A stretch of DNA of 64,000 nucleotides from Ferdinandcohnia sp047246645 (GCF_047246645.1 NZ_JBFOKR010000024.1:1-64000), one strand, 5' to 3'. Shown: positions 43,554 to 53,013, numbered from the stretch's first letter. Translations and numbers: made by a program. The notes: generated by a model not told the origin, from the letters alone.

Positions 43554-43835
43554 TTACTGTTTTTTTTCTGGAGTTGTCTCTGGAATATCTTCTTTGATTG
43601 TTTCTGTGGCTGTAGCAGTTGCTTCTATTACTGGCTGAATAGCTTCACCCTCTTTAGCAGCTTCTACAGCTGCAGCGTCGGCTTCTGCTTTGGCTTTTGC
43701 CTCTAGTTCTGCTTGAGTGACAAAATCAAATTGAACATTTATAGAAAGATTACGTAGTGCACTTTCCAGTTCTTCTCTTACTATCGCTCTATATTCTTGG
43801 TATTTCTTTGATTTATCCTTCTCCTTTTTTCCCAT
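43554..43835 (-). CDS. Small acidic/Ala-rich protein
   Basis: A 93-residue protein: basic head (MGKKEKDKSKKYQEY), a helical stretch (AIVREELESALRNLSINVQF), then an Ala/Glu-rich helix and a Thr/Pro/Glu tail. I chose the ATG after GGAGGTGAG. The segment RNLSINVQFDFVTQ is the only patterned part. The family is unknown. Confidence 0.6.
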   Translation of the reverse strand: MGKKEKDKSKKYQEYRAIVREELESALRNLSINVQFDFVTQAELEAKAKAEADAAAVEAAKEGEAIQPVIEATATATETIKEDIPETTPEKKQ

Positions 43836-43983
43836 GTTCTCACCTCCAAACTCAGTACTATACCTTATACTTTTTTTGCAAACTTGTAAGTGTGTTTGTC
43901 CCACGATTAATTATTCATTTTATAAAACAGGCGATTATTTATAGCCTTTTAGTTAATAGGAGGATCAATAAATAGCATAAAAA

Positions 43984-44015
43984 AAACGGAAGCATCACAT
44001 AAGATACTTCCGTTT
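43984..44015 (-). terminator. Terminator
   Basis: AAACGGAAG pairs with CTTCCGTTT, followed by Ts on the minus strand. Confidence 0.8.
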
Positions 44016-44038
44016 ATCAATTATATGATCCATAGGAG

Positions 44039-44272
44039 TTACGCCTTTCTCTTAAGCTGGTCAATAATACTGTGGATTTCACCTATATTTGCATCAGGGC
44101 CAATTGTTATCTGTAAATCCTTAACCTGAATATCCATCCCTAGGACTTGAATGGAAACTCCCCCTGGTGCATTTACACTTAATAGGTTACTATCATTGCT
44201 ATTTACTACTACTTCTTGATTCTCTGTCTGTGATGGCGTATTGTTATTTTTCGCTGGTCCATTTTTCCCCAT
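44039..44272 (-). CDS. Small spore-island protein
   Basis: A 77-residue protein: polar Asn-rich head (MGKNGPAKNNNTPSQ), then a compact beta-like segment (GGVSIQVLGMDIQVKDLQI) and a short closing helix (GEIHSIIDQLKRKA). AGAGGTGA precedes the ATG, and a sigma-K-like promoter lies 33 bases upstream. Unrecognised family. Confidence 0.62.
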   Translation of the reverse strand: MGKNGPAKNNNTPSQTENQEVVVNSNDSNLLSVNAPGGVSIQVLGMDIQVKDLQITIGPDANIGEIHSIIDQLKRKA

Positions 44273-44304
44273 GTTTTTCACCTCTTTACTGTTCCTATTT
44301 CCTA

Positions 44305-44332
44305 CTATATGGAAAATGACTATAGTTTGTAT
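44305..44332 (-). promoter_or_regulatory. Sigma-K-like promoter
   Basis: On the minus strand AC (44332-44331), 17 bases, CATATAGTA (44313-44305). Confidence 0.6.
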
Positions 44333-44377
44333 GGACAGGAGTGTAGAAAGAGGAAAATGTGTAAATGTCCTAGTAGG

Positions 44378-44725
44378 TTAATGTAATAGTTTTGAAATAA
44401 TAGACTCTACAATTGCTGCAAGCCCAGCAACTGCAAAAATAAACAGAAGAGGTTCAGATAAATTAAAATAATACTCATAGACAACATAAAGAAATCCTGC
44501 TGACCAAACACCCGTACACCAGTGACAGCTTAATAACTCTCCAATCCATTTTCTAATTCCTGTTCCCTTTATCTGAATATACTCTTCAATCGTTCCATCT
44601 GGTAATTCTTCTTCAATTATGTCGTGAAAAGGTCTTCTTATAAACTCGGTAATTTTATCGTAGACTAGTAGTCTAGTTAGACGAAAGCTCGCCAGGGATA
44701 AGATTAAAAAATCAAATAAACTCAT
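44378..44725 (-). CDS. DUF1360 membrane protein, YjcA-like
   Basis: A 115-residue protein with the DUF1360 pattern: FDFLILSLASFRLTRLLVYD at the start, GELLSCHWCTGVWSAG with paired Cys in the middle, and a closing hydrophobic helix. The relative in B. subtilis (YjcA) is a sporulation protein. I chose the ATG after TGGAGGC. Confidence 0.8.
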   Translation of the reverse strand: MSLFDFLILSLASFRLTRLLVYDKITEFIRRPFHDIIEEELPDGTIEEYIQIKGTGIRKWIGELLSCHWCTGVWSAGFLYVVYEYYFNLSEPLLFIFAVAGLAAIVESIISKLLH

Positions 44726-44815
44726 ACTTTTGCCTCCATTCGAGCGGTTGAATAAACCCGTACAATAATAAAATATGGTCATCATTTACAATAAATGATG
44801 ACCTTTTAAACAAAC

Positions 44816-46102
44816 TCACTTTTTTCCTACACCTTCATAAATAAATCCCAGCTTTTCCATTTCGTGTTTCAAAAATAAATTTCTACCGTCAAAGAAATAA
44901 GGATGGTTAACTGCATTCTTGAGTTTTGACCAATCTAACACCTTATACTCTTCCCAGTCTGTACAAAGTAATATCGCGTCAACACCCGCTACTGTTTCTT
45001 GTACACTAGAAAATTGTTTAACTCCAGGTTTTGATAGTTTAACAATTGGATCATGTACCCCCACTTTACAGCTCTTCTTAAGTAACTCATCTATAATGAT
45101 AAAGCTTGGGGATTCACGTGTATCATCCGTCCCAGGTTTAAAAGCCAAACCAAGTACTGCAATTCTTTTATTCTGTAATTCTCCCAAAGCTTGCTCAAGT
45201 TTCTTAATGAAATACAGTGGTTGAGATTGATTAATTGACTCGACTTCTTCTAATATACTAAGTTTCATTCCATACTCTTTGGCAGTTGTAATTAATGCAC
45301 TAACATCTTTCGGAAAGCAAGATCCACCATAGCCAATTCCTGCTTTTAAAAAGTGTGGACCGATTCGATGATCTAATCCAATTCCTTTAGAAATTTCATC
45401 AATATCGACTTCTAACGTATCACACAGTCTTGCAAGTTCATTTATAAAGGATATTTTTAAGGCTAGGAAAGAATTCGAGGCATATTTAATTAGTTCTGCA
45501 GCCTTTGTTGTAGTTTCTAGTATCGGAGCGCTTTCATCTTGATATAGATTCTTCATCATTTCTGTCGCTTTTTTACTTGTGCTTCCTAGTACGATTCGAT
45601 CAGGATGGAGTGCATCAAAAAGAGCCGTACCTTCCCTTAGAAATTCTGGATTTGATACTACATCAAATGGAATATTCCTGTTTTGTTCCTTAATAATATC
45701 CCTAACAATATCAGCGGTTCCAACTGGAACAGTACTCTTGTTAATAACAACCTTATAGCTATTCATATAGGTGCCAATCAATTTAGCAACTTCATGAACT
45801 GCACGTAAATCAGCACTTCCATCCTCGTGCTTAGGGGTTCCTACACAGATAAATATCATATCATTTTCTTCAACTGCCGTTTTGGGATCAGTAGTAAACG
45901 AGATATTTTTCTCGCTAAGATGTTTCTTTAATAGTTCCGGAAGCCCTTGTTCGTAAAAATGTAATTCTCCACTTGTTAATGCCTCTACCTTTTTCTGATC
46001 AATATCTAGGCCAGTAACTCTATGGCCTTTTTCACATAAAACTAATCCCGTTGTGGTACCTACATATCCTGTTCCTATTACTAATACATTCACCTTACTC
46101 AT
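44816..46102 (-). CDS. ugd: UDP-glucose 6-dehydrogenase
   Basis: A 428-residue dehydrogenase: Rossmann motif VLVIGTGYVGTTTGLVL, EFLREGTA, and the catalytic Cys in GGSCFPKDVSAL, the form seen in UDP-glucose dehydrogenases. It makes UDP-glucuronate. The start ATG overlaps the galU stop by eight bases, so GalU and Ugd are coupled and form a UDP-glucose to UDP-glucuronate module. Confidence 0.92.
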   Translation of the reverse strand: MSKVNVLVIGTGYVGTTTGLVLCEKGHRVTGLDIDQKKVEALTSGELHFYEQGLPELLKKHLSEKNISFTTDPKTAVEENDMIFICVGTPKHEDGSADLRAVHEVAKLIGTYMNSYKVVINKSTVPVGTADIVRDIIKEQNRNIPFDVVSNPEFLREGTALFDALHPDRIVLGSTSKKATEMMKNLYQDESAPILETTTKAAELIKYASNSFLALKISFINELARLCDTLEVDIDEISKGIGLDHRIGPHFLKAGIGYGGSCFPKDVSALITTAKEYGMKLSILEEVESINQSQPLYFIKKLEQALGELQNKRIAVLGLAFKPGTDDTRESPSFIIIDELLKKSCKVGVHDPIVKLSKPGVKQFSSVQETVAGVDAILLCTDWEEYKVLDWSKLKNAVNHPYFFDGRNLFLKHEMEKLGFIYEGVGKK

Positions 46103-46922
46103 CCTTCTCTTCTTGTTGTAGTGTATATACTTTCTGAATGAGTCTGACGTAATCAGCTTCTTTTGCAATGTCAAAGCGCTCACTAGCAACTTCAAGACCA
46201 TACGCCTGATCTTCTTGAATTACATGTTTAATGGCATCTGTTAACTGAATTTCGGAGCCTACTCCAGGTTTAATAGATTCTAACCAAGGAAAAATATTAG
46301 GCTTTAAGATATACCTACCTGTTACAGCAAGGTTGGAAGGAGGATTATTTTCAGGCTTCTCAACAATGTCCGAAATTTTATATAATCGATCTTTTTCCTT
46401 TTTTTCTACTTTAATAACTCCATAGCTTTTTAAATGTTGCTTCTCCACTTCTTGAAGCGCTAGTACGCTCTTTCCGTGGACCTTATAGGAGTCTATTAGC
46501 TCATTTAATGGTGAGATGCTTGAAGACAAATAGACTTCATCGGGTAGTAAAATGGCAAAAGGGTCGTCTCCAACGAAATCCTTTCCTAAAGAAATGGCAT
46601 GCCCTAAACCCTTAGGATAAAACTGTCTTGTATAATAAATTTTCACATCAGGAAGCCGTACCTTTTCTAGGAGATGTTCTTTGTTTTGCTCCTTAAGAAA
46701 AGCCTCCAATTCCAGGGACCTATCATAGTAATCCACAATTAGATTTTTAGTACGGGAAACAATCATCAATATCTCTTCTATCCCAGCATTTACAGCTTCT
46801 TCGATAATATAGTCAATTGCAGGACGTCCTCCGATAGGGAGCATTTCTTTTGGAACTACCTTCGTAAATGGTAATCCACGTGTTCCAAATCCTGCTGCAG
46901 GTATAATAGCTTTTTTTATCAT
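46095..46922 (-). CDS. galU: UTP-glucose-1-phosphate uridylyltransferase
   Basis: A 275-residue enzyme with the nucleotidyltransferase signature AAGFGTRGLPFTKVVPKEM (residues about 8-26), where the usual Leu-Pro-x-Thr is kept, and YTRQFYPKGLGHAI. It makes UDP-glucose. GGGGGGAG precedes the ATG. It is coupled with ugd and lies next to coat genes, so it may be a spore-dedicated copy of GtaB. Confidence 0.92.
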   Translation of the reverse strand: MIKKAIIPAAGFGTRGLPFTKVVPKEMLPIGGRPAIDYIIEEAVNAGIEEILMIVSRTKNLIVDYYDRSLELEAFLKEQNKEHLLEKVRLPDVKIYYTRQFYPKGLGHAISLGKDFVGDDPFAILLPDEVYLSSSISPLNELIDSYKVHGKSVLALQEVEKQHLKSYGVIKVEKKEKDRLYKISDIVEKPENNPPSNLAVTGRYILKPNIFPWLESIKPGVGSEIQLTDAIKHVIQEDQAYGLEVASERFDIAKEADYVRLIQKVYTLQQEEKDE

Positions 46923-47040
46923 TTACTATCTCCCCCCTTCTGTTATTATCCAATTTATTCAGAAGTTGTCTTAGAGGAAGTTGTCCACCCTAGAAAGGGC
47001 AATAAATGATAAAAGTGCATATCCGGTTATTTCCTATTAA

Positions 47041-47094
47041 TAGGGAAAAGTCTAGTGATTATTATGAGGTAAAAAAACATAGGGAGAAGTCTAG
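47041..47094. repeat. Direct repeat TAGGGARAAGTCTAG (two copies)
   Basis: A 15-base unit at 47041-47055 recurs at 47080-47094 with one difference, 39 bases apart start to start. It lies upstream of the cotW promoter and in the galU-cotW intergenic region, so it may bind a regulator. Confidence 0.65.
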
Positions 47095-47146
47095 CATTTG
47101 TTATATTTTTCTTAAAAAAATGTGAAAATCTCCACTGATGACTTAT

Positions 47147-47174
47147 ACACATTTAGTGACAAGTACATATAGTA
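47147..47174 (+). promoter_or_regulatory. Sigma-K-like promoter of cotW-cotX
   Basis: AC (47147-47148), 17 bases, CATATAGTA (47166-47174). Confidence 0.65.
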
Positions 47175-47206
47175 GCAATGTGCTAGAAAATAAAGGAGGG
47201 GTGAGC

Positions 47207-47524
47207 ATGGGGTTAGATCCACAAAACTTACAAGATTCACAGCAAAAACTTATGAATATGCTTGTACGGAATATTTTAAATAAAAATGGCGTTCAAGCTA
47301 ATACTCGTAATCTAACAAATAGCCAAAAGCAAGAACTTCGAAACACCATTCGAAGACTACAACAACAAACTCAACAATTTTTAAATAACACGCAAACAAA
47401 TGTAACTGAGAACGATGCAAATCCAGAGACAGGTATGGTTGAAAGTACAAATAGACCTTCAGTCAATACTTCGAGGGTTTCAAACAAATCTTCAAATCGA
47501 GTGTTACGAAGCAAGAAAAAATAG
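47207..47524 (+). CDS. cotW: CotW-like spore coat protein
   Basis: A 105-residue protein, the same length as B. subtilis CotW, with the matching segment KLMNMLVRNILNKNGVQ and a following Gln/Asn-rich helix. CotW works with CotX in the insoluble outer coat fraction. AAAGGAGGGG precedes the ATG. cotX follows 50 bases later. Confidence 0.78.
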   Translation: MGLDPQNLQDSQQKLMNMLVRNILNKNGVQANTRNLTNSQKQELRNTIRRLQQQTQQFLNNTQTNVTENDANPETGMVESTNRPSVNTSRVSNKSSNRVLRSKKK

Positions 47525-47574
47525 GAATCAGTTATTACTAATTGATAACAAAAAATTTTAAGGAGGAAACTGGA

Positions 47575-48039
47575 ATGAATCAAGAAACTTACCGTTTCAA
47601 TACTGCAGACCAAAATAGATGGTCTGCTTTAGATCCAAGCTCTGAACACCAATGCTTTAACGATAGCGACGATGTCGTTCAAGAAGCTACACAGGTTGCT
47701 GACAATTTACAATTAAATGAGGAGTTAATCTTCATTAAGGACTCTTGTGATGTAACTGTTACTACAACTGATACAAAGGCTGCTTTAAATCTTCAAGCTG
47801 CATTACAAGCTGCCATTGCCTTAGTAGTAAGTATTTCTATCGCTGACAGCTCTCAAGCTCAGAAAGTGACTCAAGAGCTTCTACAAGCTTCTAGAAACAG
47901 ACAGATCTCCCGCCAGAAGACTGTTGTTGAAAACTCTAGAAATGTCAATGTAACAACAACTGACACACAAATTGCAGTTAACATCCAATTATTACTTCAA
48001 ATCCTACTTGCTTTATTAGTTCAAGTTGATATACTCTAG
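47575..48039 (+). CDS. cotX: CotX-family spore coat protein
   Basis: A 154-residue protein with two Coat_X-type repeats: KDSCDVTVTTTDTKAALNL and ENSRNVNVTTTDTQIAVNI, each followed by a hydrophobic helix (AALQAAIALVVSISIA; LLLQILLALLVQVDIL). The ATG at 47575 follows AAGGAGGAAA. CotX belongs to the outer crust layer. Expected to be co-transcribed with cotW in the mother cell. Confidence 0.88.
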   Translation: MNQETYRFNTADQNRWSALDPSSEHQCFNDSDDVVQEATQVADNLQLNEELIFIKDSCDVTVTTTDTKAALNLQAALQAAIALVVSISIADSSQAQKVTQELLQASRNRQISRQKTVVENSRNVNVTTTDTQIAVNIQLLLQILLALLVQVDIL

Positions 48040-48124
48040 TCACTTTCCTATAGATAGTATATGTATTTGCCCCAAATCGTGACATTGTTGCTTGCCCATT
48101 TATAAGAAGTTCTTTAAAACAACA

Positions 48125-48156
48125 AAACCACGCAGACACTTATGTCTTCGTGGTTT
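48125..48156 (+). terminator. cotX terminator
   Basis: AAACCACG pairs with CGTGGTTT, with an inner AGAC/GTCT stem, followed by Ts. Confidence 0.8.
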
Positions 48157-48208
48157 TTAAGTGTTTGGAGATGGTATAAAACGTATATAACATGTTCATA
48201 AGTATCTT

Positions 48209-48460
48209 CTAAAACTCATCTGTTGCTTCTATTGAATGTTGTGTTTCTTCAAGATGACGCAGATATTCCATCGCATGGTGTGCTTTTTGGTGTCCAGTTA
48301 TTAACTCCTCAACTTCTAAAAGCTGTTGCTTCGCTTGATAAATCATGTTTTGTGCATGTTGAAATCTTGCTGGGTCTTCATTCGCTTGGGATTCTATGAC
48401 AGCCCTCTCTGCTTCATAAACTGAGTCGATAAATTGTTGAATTTGATGTTCACTTTGCAT
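48209..48460 (-). CDS. DUF2524-like helical protein (YtzC-like)
   Basis: An 83-residue, all-helical protein (QIQQFIDSVYEAERAV; MIYQAKQQLLEVEELI). Size and pattern resemble B. subtilis YtzC (DUF2524), whose function is unknown. GAGGAG precedes the ATG. Confidence 0.65.
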   Translation of the reverse strand: MQSEHQIQQFIDSVYEAERAVIESQANEDPARFQHAQNMIYQAKQQLLEVEELITGHQKAHHAMEYLRHLEETQHSIEATDEF

Positions 48461-48547
48461 ATTTGACTACTCCTCGGTAAAAAAGTGTCGTACAAGTCCT
48501 ACCTCTTGAATAGAATTTTGAGACAAGTCTTTTCAAGGGGTGTAAAT

Positions 48548-49177
48548 ATGGGTGTCTTATTAAGTTATGTACTACTTGGCCTAAGTTTAGCAGCACCTAT
48601 TGGTCCAGTGAATGCTGCTCAATTAGACAGGGGGATTAAATTTGGCTTTCTTCATGCTTGGCTAGTGGGTGTCGGTGCAGTCCTAGCCGATGGTATTTAT
48701 ATGCTAATTGTTTATCTGGGACTCGTAACTTTCATTAATACACCATTTATTCAAACATTCTTATGGCTTTTTGGATGCTTCGTATTATTGTATACAGGTA
48801 TAGAAAGTATCATGAACGCTGGTACAATTCATCTCCAAAGAAACAAGAACCGTGAACCTGCCTTTAAAGCCTTTTGGTCAGGCTTTTTAATGTCTATTAC
48901 AAATCCATTAACCATCTTATTTTGGCTTGGGATCTACGGTTCTGTTTTAGCTAAGACAGCAGCTACATCTACGAGTAGCGAGCTAATTCTATATAGTGCA
49001 GCGATTTTTAGTGGATTGCTGTTATGGGATGTCGCAATGGCTACAATCGCAAGTGGTTTCCGTAGAATTTTAACCTCTCGATTATTAGCGTTTATTTCCA
49101 TTGTGTCAGGCCTGTCACTTGTTGGTTTCGGTATTTACTTTGGATATCAAGGAATTACGTTACTACTTAGTCACTAG
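48548..49177 (+). CDS. LysE-family amino acid exporter
   Basis: A 209-residue LysE/RhtB-type exporter with six hydrophobic segments and the family start LSLAAPIGPVNAAQLDRGI plus the conserved SITNPLTILFWLGIY. AAGGGGTG precedes the ATG; an upstream in-frame ATG lacks a site. The exported amino acid is unknown. Confidence 0.87.
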   Translation: MGVLLSYVLLGLSLAAPIGPVNAAQLDRGIKFGFLHAWLVGVGAVLADGIYMLIVYLGLVTFINTPFIQTFLWLFGCFVLLYTGIESIMNAGTIHLQRNKNREPAFKAFWSGFLMSITNPLTILFWLGIYGSVLAKTAATSTSSELILYSAAIFSGLLLWDVAMATIASGFRRILTSRLLAFISIVSGLSLVGFGIYFGYQGITLLLSH

Positions 49178-50527
49178 TTACTTTTGTTTTTCAAGCTTTT
49201 GAAACAAAGTGCCAGCACCAGCAGAGCCTTCCTTTTTCCAGGAAGAGCGTTTAATTAATACAAAGATTGCTATAATGGTTACAAAGCCTAAGCTAATGAA
49301 AAAGCCTGGTCTAATTTCTTTATTAAATAATGTTCCACTAACTGCAAGTAAAATTAATAGCATTCCCATATAATATTTCATTCGGTCCATCATACCAGGC
49401 TTTAACAAGCGATTAGCTGAAAGCAGGATAAACAACCAGTTGTAAAGTAACATCAATCCTGCTCCAGTAGTTATATATTCGTATATACTGTCAGGCATCA
49501 ATAATGATAATATGATGGATGTGACTAACCCAGATGCTGTTAAAATAAATGCAGGAAGTGGAACCTTCAGTTTTCCTTTTTTAGCGAAGAAACGCGGTGC
49601 GTCACCATCTTCAGCTAGGGAAACTAAAATACTTGTTACCCCAAACAATGCTGCAACCATCGTTGAAAAACCGCCAATTATTAGTGCTCCGTTGAAAATA
49701 TCGGCTACCAAAGGAATGTTGTAGTTTTTTAAGGCAACAACAAAAGTGCTCTCTTCTCCAGTAAATACCTTCCAGGAAACTAACATTACTGCAAGCCCTA
49801 TTGAGAGTAAATAAATTATGGTTAACAAAAGAATCATTATTTTCCCTGACTTTGGAGCATCATTCTTATTTTTAAGTTCTGTAGCCATTAACCCCATGAC
49901 TTCAATACCGCCAAATGCATAAAATGCAAAAATAAAAGCTGACCATAAGCCGATGATACCTTTTGGAAAATAATCTGCAGGCATTTGTGGATCACGAGTT
50001 CCATCAATTGTTCCAAATACGGCTAGTAATGCAATAATGATAAACATTAAGATAGCTGAAATTTTTATTAAAGCGAAAATGTTTTCTAAACGACTCAGTC
50101 CATTTGAACCAATTAATAGGACTCCCAACCCCAAGACAGCATAAACTGCCGCAAAAATATATAAGGGGATATCCGGAAACCAAAACTTTGTGAATATGGA
50201 TAAAGCAGTCAATTGACTACCCATAATTAACATTTCAGAGCTCCAGTAAATCCATCCAATACTAAACCCAGCCCATCTCCCCATTGCTTGCTTAGCATAC
50301 GTTCTAAAAGCACCTTTTTCCGGTTTTTTAGCTGTCATTTTTGCGAGAGCATCAAATACAAAATAGGTTCCGATTGCAGCTAATACAAAAGCAATAAGTA
50401 TGGAGGGTCCAGTTGTTCGAATAGCAATGCTGGACCCTAGGAAAAATCCTGTACCAATTGTACAACCTACTCCAAATAAAGATAACTGCCACCATTTTAA
50501 TTTTTTTTCAGACTTCTTTTTAGCCAT
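49178..50527 (-). CDS. APC-family amino acid permease
   Basis: A 449-residue permease with about twelve helices and the family opening LSLFGVGCTIGTGFFLGSSIAI (GxG substrate loop). The substrate is not evident. It abuts the convergent LysE gene end and follows the MFS gene by 12 bases, so the two form an operon. Confidence 0.88.
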   Translation of the reverse strand: MAKKKSEKKLKWWQLSLFGVGCTIGTGFFLGSSIAIRTTGPSILIAFVLAAIGTYFVFDALAKMTAKKPEKGAFRTYAKQAMGRWAGFSIGWIYWSSEMLIMGSQLTALSIFTKFWFPDIPLYIFAAVYAVLGLGVLLIGSNGLSRLENIFALIKISAILMFIIIALLAVFGTIDGTRDPQMPADYFPKGIIGLWSAFIFAFYAFGGIEVMGLMATELKNKNDAPKSGKIMILLLTIIYLLSIGLAVMLVSWKVFTGEESTFVVALKNYNIPLVADIFNGALIIGGFSTMVAALFGVTSILVSLAEDGDAPRFFAKKGKLKVPLPAFILTASGLVTSIILSLLMPDSIYEYITTGAGLMLLYNWLFILLSANRLLKPGMMDRMKYYMGMLLILLAVSGTLFNKEIRPGFFISLGFVTIIAIFVLIKRSSWKKEGSAGAGTLFQKLEKQK

Positions 50528-50539
50528 AGTTTTTCTCCT

Positions 50540-51778
50540 TTACTTCTCCTTCTTCATCTTTTGGAACAAGGAATCGGTTCGAACCCGTTTAGGTGGCTTA
50601 ATAAAAAACAAAACCAAAATGGCAGCAATTGCGGAGATAGCTGTGACTTTAAAAAATAAGATATCGTGTGAAATTTTCATTAATACCGCAAACACTGGCG
50701 GACCTACGGCAACGCCAACAAATCTCGCACTGCTGTATATAGAGGTAATAGTTCCCCGTTCCTCTTTTCCAATTCCATTTGTTATCAATGCGTCCAAACT
50801 TGGAAGAGCAACACCAATACCTATTCCACTAACTACTAGAGCGGCTAAGAAAATGTAGAGATTCTCCGTATAACAGATTCCAAAAATAGCTAATGTTGTA
50901 CCAAATATGCCGATAAAAATTATCCACTTTATCGCATTTTTGTCGTCCCCTAGTTTTTTACCTGTAATAAAGGAGGCTAAACAAAGCGCACCTAATGGGA
51001 TAGCTAAAACCAAGCCTTTTAATATGCCATCTATTCCATACTTGTCTTCCAAAATGGAAGATAAAAAGAAGAGCATTCCAAATAGAATATACATACAAAT
51101 AGCTCCAACAATAAAAATCGAATAGAGCCAACGTCCCTCATCTTTTAGAATACGCTTAATTTTTTTCAAGAAGAAAGCAAAACTCGAAGTATCTACTTCA
51201 TTATCCTTAGGGGTAACAATCATAAACTGAATCATTAATATTGAGATTAAACAAAAGACAGGAAATGCAAAAAATGGAATGAACCAAATTATTGATGCTA
51301 GAACTGCTCCAAGGATCGGACTTAATACCTTCCCAAACGTATTTGACGTTTCAATTAGGCCGAGTCCAGTATTAACATCTTTCTCACTTTTACACATATC
51401 TCCAACTAAAGGAAGAACAATTGGTGATGCTCCTGAGGCACCTACCCCTTGTAATAGTCTTCCGACAAGTATTATCCAATAGGGGCTTTCTAGTAGCCAA
51501 GAAGCTGCACCAGCAATAAGTCCACCAATCCCTGCAATAATAAGACTAGGTATAATAACCTTTTTCCTACCAATTCTGTCTGATAAAAAACCTGCAACTG
51601 GAATTAATACAATTGCAACAATTGAATAAATAGTAATGATTAGGCTCGATTGAAATGGAGTGATATCCATTTCTTTCTCCATTACTGGTAAAACAGGTAT
51701 AAGCATAGAATTTCCTAAGGTCATAACCAATGGGATTGACGCAAGTGAAAGCACTCCCCATTTTTCCTTTTTCTCCAT
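50540..51778 (-). CDS. MFS multidrug-type transporter
   Basis: A 412-residue major facilitator of the DHA1 drug:H+ antiporter type: PVAGFLSDRIGRKKVIIPSL between helices 2 and 3, GRLLQGVGASGASPIVLPLVGD as motif C-like helix 5. AAGGAG precedes the ATG. Probably transcribed with the downstream amino acid permease. Confidence 0.85.
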   Translation of the reverse strand: MEKKEKWGVLSLASIPLVMTLGNSMLIPVLPVMEKEMDITPFQSSLIITIYSIVAIVLIPVAGFLSDRIGRKKVIIPSLIIAGIGGLIAGAASWLLESPYWIILVGRLLQGVGASGASPIVLPLVGDMCKSEKDVNTGLGLIETSNTFGKVLSPILGAVLASIIWFIPFFAFPVFCLISILMIQFMIVTPKDNEVDTSSFAFFLKKIKRILKDEGRWLYSIFIVGAICMYILFGMLFFLSSILEDKYGIDGILKGLVLAIPLGALCLASFITGKKLGDDKNAIKWIIFIGIFGTTLAIFGICYTENLYIFLAALVVSGIGIGVALPSLDALITNGIGKEERGTITSIYSSARFVGVAVGPPVFAVLMKISHDILFFKVTAISAIAAILVLFFIKPPKRVRTDSLFQKMKKEK

Positions 51779-52028
51779 TTTACTATCTCCTTCGGAATTC
51801 TAGTTGTAGTGGGTCAAGATTAACCTATCCTTAAAATGCACGAAGTATTCAAATTGAGAAGACAGAGTACTATCACAAAATCTTTATAATTTTACTTACT
51901 GTAATTAATTACTGAGAGTCCCTGGCGCATTTCTTTTACGATGAGGGCTAATCATTAGGTACATAGTATTTTTTGAAGCTCATTTTTCAGATATTAGGCA
52001 GGATTCTTATCCTCCTATAAGCTAAAAA

Positions 52029-52052
52029 TTAACCCACTTAAAAGTGGGCTAA
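52029..52052 (-). terminator. Terminator
   Basis: TTAACCCACTT pairs with AAGTGGGCTAA. Confidence 0.75.
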
Positions 52053-52172
52053 TTCTCTTTTAGTTTAGATTTTTAGGTTTCATACTTTTTTCAGCATTAT
52101 TAAAATGTACAAGCTTATTTTCACCTGAATGAGAATTATTATGTACTTAACACTACCAATGTGGTGACAAAA

Positions 52173-52205
52173 AACTCGCAATGAATTATACATTCATTGC
52201 GAGTT
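52173..52205 (-). terminator. fabI terminator
   Basis: AACTCGCAATGAA pairs with TTCATTGCGAGTT, followed on the minus strand by TTTTG. Confidence 0.85.
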
Positions 52206-52215
52206 GCATTTATTA

Positions 52216-52986
52216 TTAACCCATTACATGATAACCAGAATCTACGTATAGGTTTACCCCTGTAATACCACGAGATAAATCACTGAATAAGAATGCAGCT
52301 GTATCTCCTACTTCTTCAGGAGTAGTTGTTCTACGTAATGGTGCTTTTTCTTCAATTGTTTTTAAGATGGTGTTAAAATCACTTACTCCTTTTGCAGAAA
52401 GGGTACGGATTGGGCCAGCTGATATTGCATTTACGCGAATTCCGTATTTCCCTAAATCACTTGCCAAGTATTTAACACTAGCGTCTAATGATGCTTTTGC
52501 AACACCCATTACATTATAGTTAGGAAGTACACGCTCTCCACCAAGATAGGTCAATGTCACAATACTCCCGCCCTCAGACATTAAATCTTTACTTGCTTTT
52601 GCCACAGCTGTAAGGGAATAAGAACTGATATTGTGTGCAAGTAGGAACCCTTCTCTAGTAGTATTCATATAATCGCCTTCTAATTCTTCCTTGTTCGCAA
52701 ATGCGATACAATGGGCAATTCCATGAATTACACCAACTTGCTCCTTAATCATTGCAAAGCATTTTGCAATCTCATCATCATTTGTTACGTCACATGGTAG
52801 GACAAGTGAATTACCTCCAAGTGATTCTGCTAGTTCACGAACATTTTTTTCTAAACGCTCACCTGCATAAGTGAATATTAGGTTAGCACCAGAATCATGT
52901 AAAGAACGAGCAATTCCCCAAGCGATGCTTCGTTTATTTGCAACACCCATTACTACATATGTGCGATCTTTTAAGGATAAAGTCAT
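52216..52986 (-). CDS. fabI: Enoyl-ACP reductase FabI
   Basis: A 256-residue NADH-dependent enoyl-ACP reductase, the last step of each fatty-acid elongation cycle. Cofactor motif GVANKRSIAWGIA and catalytic Y-X6-K in NYNVMGVAKASL. GGAGGAT precedes the ATG. A FapR-type operator overlaps the promoter. Confidence 0.95.
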   Translation of the reverse strand: MTLSLKDRTYVVMGVANKRSIAWGIARSLHDSGANLIFTYAGERLEKNVRELAESLGGNSLVLPCDVTNDDEIAKCFAMIKEQVGVIHGIAHCIAFANKEELEGDYMNTTREGFLLAHNISSYSLTAVAKASKDLMSEGGSIVTLTYLGGERVLPNYNVMGVAKASLDASVKYLASDLGKYGIRVNAISAGPIRTLSAKGVSDFNTILKTIEEKAPLRRTTTPEEVGDTAAFLFSDLSRGITGVNLYVDSGYHVMG

Positions 52987-53013
52987 CTATAAATCCTCCT
53001 ATTAATACAAGTT

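Larger units (their letters stand above)
51779..52215. other. Intergenic region between fabI and MFS gene
   Basis: About 435 bases with no supported gene. It holds two terminators (52029-52052 and 52173-52205) and presumably the MFS promoter. I see no riboswitch motif. Confidence 0.5.
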
